Shown here one piece after another: positions 5,665 to 7,037 of a stretch of 7,037 nt of DNA (positions are counted from its first letter, which is position 1; each line of letters opens with the position of its first letter). The stretch lies in NCBI RefSeq assembly GCF_001983105.1, contig NZ_MOMC01000013.1:85586-92622 (forward strand). The letters run 5' to 3'. The translations under genes and the position numbers were made by a program. The notes under the pieces were generated by a model that saw only the letters and a program-made list of their open reading frames with translations, was not told the DNA's origin and searched no databases. This DNA is from Pseudofrankia asymbiotica (GTDB lineage Bacteria; Actinomycetota; Actinomycetes; Frankiales; Frankiaceae).

Positions 5665-6741
5665 TCAGAGCGGCAGGGTCGACGAGGCGGGCAGGTCCAG
5701 TGGGGATGGCGCCACGCCGGAAGCAACCTTCAGCGCGCCGAGGGCGGCGACCATCGCGCCGTTGTCGGTGCACAGGCCGGGCCGCGGCACGCGCAGCGTG
5801 ATGCCGGCCGACTCACAGCGCTCGGCGGCCAGCGCACGCAGCCGGCTGTTCGCGGCCACGCCGCCGCCGATGACCAGCGTGTCGACGCCATGCTTGCGCG
5901 CCGCCGCGACCGCCTTCGCGGTCAGCACGTCGACGACGGCCTCCTGGAACGACGCGGCCACGTCGGCGACCGGCACCGGCTCACCCGCGCGGCGCCGCGC
6001 CTCCACCCAGCGGGCGACGGCCGTCTTCAGCCCGCTGAACGAGAAGTCAAAGGTGCCGTCGCCGGCCTTGCCCCGCGGGAACGGGATCGTCGGCGCGCCG
6101 TCGCGGGCCGCGCGGTCGATCGGCGGGCCGCCGGGGAAGGGCATCCCGAGCAGCCGCGCGACCTTGTCGTAGGCCTCGCCGGCCGCGTCGTCGACGGTGG
6201 CTCCGAGCGAGACCACCGGCGCGGCCGCGAGGTCCTCGACGAGGAGCAGCGACGAGTGGCCGCCGGACACCAGCAGCGCGATCGACGGCGACGGCAGCGG
6301 GCCGTGCTCGAGGGTGTCGACGGCGACGTGCGCGGCGAGATGGTGGATGCCGTAGAGCGGCACCCCGAGAGCGAGCGCGTACGCCTTCGCGGCCGCGACG
6401 CCGACCAGCAGCGCCCCGGCGAGGCCGGGGCCGGCGGTGACGGCGACGGCGTCGATGTCGGACGCCTTCGCGCCCGCCGTCGCCAGCGCCCGATCGATGG
6501 TCGGCACCATCGCCTCCAGGTGCGCCCGGGCGGCGATCTCCGGGACGACGCCGCCGTAGCGGGCGTGTTCGTCGACCGACGAGGCGAGCGCGTCGGCGAG
6601 CAGCACGCCGTCACGCACCAGCCCGACACCGGTCTCGTCGCAGGACGTCTCGATCCCCAGGACCAGCGGGGCCGGTCCTCGTGAGGGCGATGTACCCGAG
6701 GATGTACCCGAGACGGTCCCGGTCGGCGTCGGCCGAGTCAT
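5665..6741 (-). CDS. tsaD: tRNA N6-adenosine threonylcarbamoyltransferase TsaD
   Basis: TsaD transfers the threonylcarbamoyl group from threonylcarbamoyl-AMP to A37 of ANN-decoding tRNAs (t6A), acting with TsaB and TsaE in the cytoplasm. The protein has 358 residues. Motifs in order: [16 protein letters not shown] (27-42), [13 protein letters not shown] (62-74), the family signature ending [10 protein letters not shown] (132-141) with metal ligands His134 and His138, [11 protein letters not shown] (156-166), [16 protein letters not shown] (184-199), FSGLKTAV (235-242), [12 protein letters not shown] (291-302) and CTDNGAMVA (324-332) with the third ligand Asp326. All are intact. Start ATG 6741 is well supported: GGAGGG lies 6 nt upstream, and the ATG overlaps the rimI stop as ATGA, so the two genes should be translationally coupled. 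Compared with usual homologues, which begin a few residues before LGIETSCD, there is an extra N-terminal tail of about 25 residues rich in Thr, Ser, Gly and Pro, containing a 12-bp duplication. tsaE and tsaB are not in the window. Confidence 0.97.
   Translation of the reverse strand: MTRPTPTGTVSGTSSGTSPSRGPAPLVLGIETSCDETGVGLVRDGVLLADALASSVDEHARYGGVVPEIAARAHLEAMVPTIDRALATAGAKASDIDAVAVTAGPGLAGALLVGVAAAKAYALALGVPLYGIHHLAAHVAVDTLEHGPLPSPSIALLVSGGHSSLLLVEDLAAAPVVSLGATVDDAAGEAYDKVARLLGMPFPGGPPIDRAARDGAPTIPFPRGKAGDGTFDFSFSGLKTAVARWVEARRRAGEPVPVADVAASFQEAVVDVLTAKAVAAARKHGVDTLVIGGGVAANSRLRALAAERCESAGITLRVPRPGLCTDNGAMVAALGALKVASGVAPSPLDLPASSTLPL
6689..6712 (-). repeat. Perfect 12-bp tandem duplication in the tsaD 5' end
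   Basis: Plus-strand GATGTACCCGAG occurs twice back to back (6689-6700 and 6701-6712). On the coding strand it gives SGTS twice (residues 11-18) in the N-terminal tail of TsaD, before the conserved LGIETSCDE motif. The duplication is in frame and outside the catalytic fold. Confidence 0.85.
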
Positions 6742-7037
6742 GGCGTTCCCTCCATGGGTCTGCTCGCCGGCGCGCCGGCGGCGCCCACCGCGCCGGGGTC
6801 AGCCGACTCGGCCGGCGGGGGGCCGTCCCTTCTGGTGAGCGCGGCCCAGGCCGCGTCAAGCTGGGCGCCGTAGCCGGGGGTGTCGATGGGGCGGGCCCGC
6901 ATGACGTAGGCGTCGCCGCCGGACGGCTGGTAGTAGTTGCGGCGCACCCCGATGTCGACGAACCCGAGCCGGGTGTAGAGCGCGCGGGCGGCCAGGTTGT
7001 CGGTGCGCACCTCCAGTCCGCAGCTGTGTGCCCCGCG
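6738..7037 (-). CDS. rimI: Ribosomal protein S18 N-alpha-acetyltransferase RimI, GNAT family (5' end cut by window edge)
   Basis: The reverse strand is open from the right edge to the TGA at 6740-6738: 99 codons, the C-terminal part of a GNAT acetyltransferase. RimI acetylates the N-terminal alanine of ribosomal protein S18 with acetyl-CoA; actinobacterial versions may accept other N-termini. Visible motifs match the end of the RimI fold: [19 protein letters not shown], then [20 protein letters not shown]. The N-terminal half with the acetyl-CoA pyrophosphate loop lies outside. The GTG at 7010 is internal to LEVRTDN and is not the true start. After the normal end of the fold there is an unusual tail of about 48 residues rich in Ala, Pro and Gly. 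The tsaD ribosome binding site sits within its last codons, and the stop overlaps the tsaD ATG, so the two form an operon, as in many bacteria. Confidence 0.92.
   Translation of the reverse strand, partial: RGAHSCGLEVRTDNLAARALYTRLGFVDIGVRRNYYQPSGGDAYVMRARPIDTPGYGAQLDAAWAALTRRDGPPPAESADPGAVGAAGAPASRPMEGTP
6748..6753 (-). promoter_or_regulatory. Ribosome binding site of tsaD inside the rimI 3' end
   Basis: On the coding strand GGAGGG lies 6 nt before the ATG at 6741-6739. It fixes the tsaD start and hence shows that the Thr/Ser/Gly-rich N-terminal tail is translated; no ATG or GTG lies closer to the conserved LGIETSCDE motif in this frame. Confidence 0.75.

Noticed and set aside
5569..6684. 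Plus-strand open frame of 371 codons opposite tsaD
   Set aside because: The minus strand carries every TsaD motif; the plus product is Arg/Gly/Asp-rich and matches nothing I know.
1..7037. Mobile element, phage, toxin-antitoxin or defence system
   Set aside because: No transposase, integrase, terminal inverted repeats, toxin or nuclease motifs are visible; base composition is uniform apart from the short leader regions.

Overview
The window is very GC-rich with strongly GC-ending codons and compact gene spacing, which points to a high-GC actinomycete. The gene set (AlkD-type glycosylase, bifunctional Nnr, a membrane-anchored alpha/beta hydrolase, TsaD, RimI) and the Ala/Pro/Gly-rich linkers would fit a Frankia-like genome, but that genus call is an inference from style and not from a marker gene.

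Layout: (1) bases 1-521, minus strand: 5' part of an AlkD-family DNA glycosylase gene that runs off the left edge. (2) 522-653: short divergent intergenic region. (3) 654-2327, plus strand: a single-pass membrane protein with two extracytoplasmic modules, not identified by name. (4) 2366-3967, plus: nnr, the fused NAD(P)HX epimerase/dehydratase that repairs damaged NAD(P)H. (5) 3968-4238: a leader region with a striking threefold 16-nt direct repeat and two inverted repeats. (6) 4239-5639 (possible longer start at 4038), plus: alpha/beta hydrolase with an N-terminal hydrophobic segment and a low-complexity insert containing a fivefold hexapeptide repeat. (7) 5639-5660: compact hairpin between convergent genes. 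(8) 5665-6741, minus: tsaD, for tRNA t6A37 synthesis. (9) 6738-7037, minus: 3' part of rimI, overlapping tsaD by ATGA.

How the genes relate: nnr, the hydrolase, rimI and tsaD all belong to a neighbourhood commonly seen in actinobacteria (nnr, alr, hydrolase, tsaE, tsaB, rimI, tsaD, usually on one strand). Here nnr and the hydrolase face rimI-tsaD head-on, and alr, tsaE and tsaB do not lie between them. The block therefore looks rearranged, probably by inversion of the rimI-tsaD side. The window is mostly housekeeping DNA. I do not see a new defence system, mobile element, CRISPR array or RNA gene. The parts most worth a second look are the 16-nt repeat array before the hydrolase, the in-frame repeat expansion in the hydrolase, and the two-module membrane protein.
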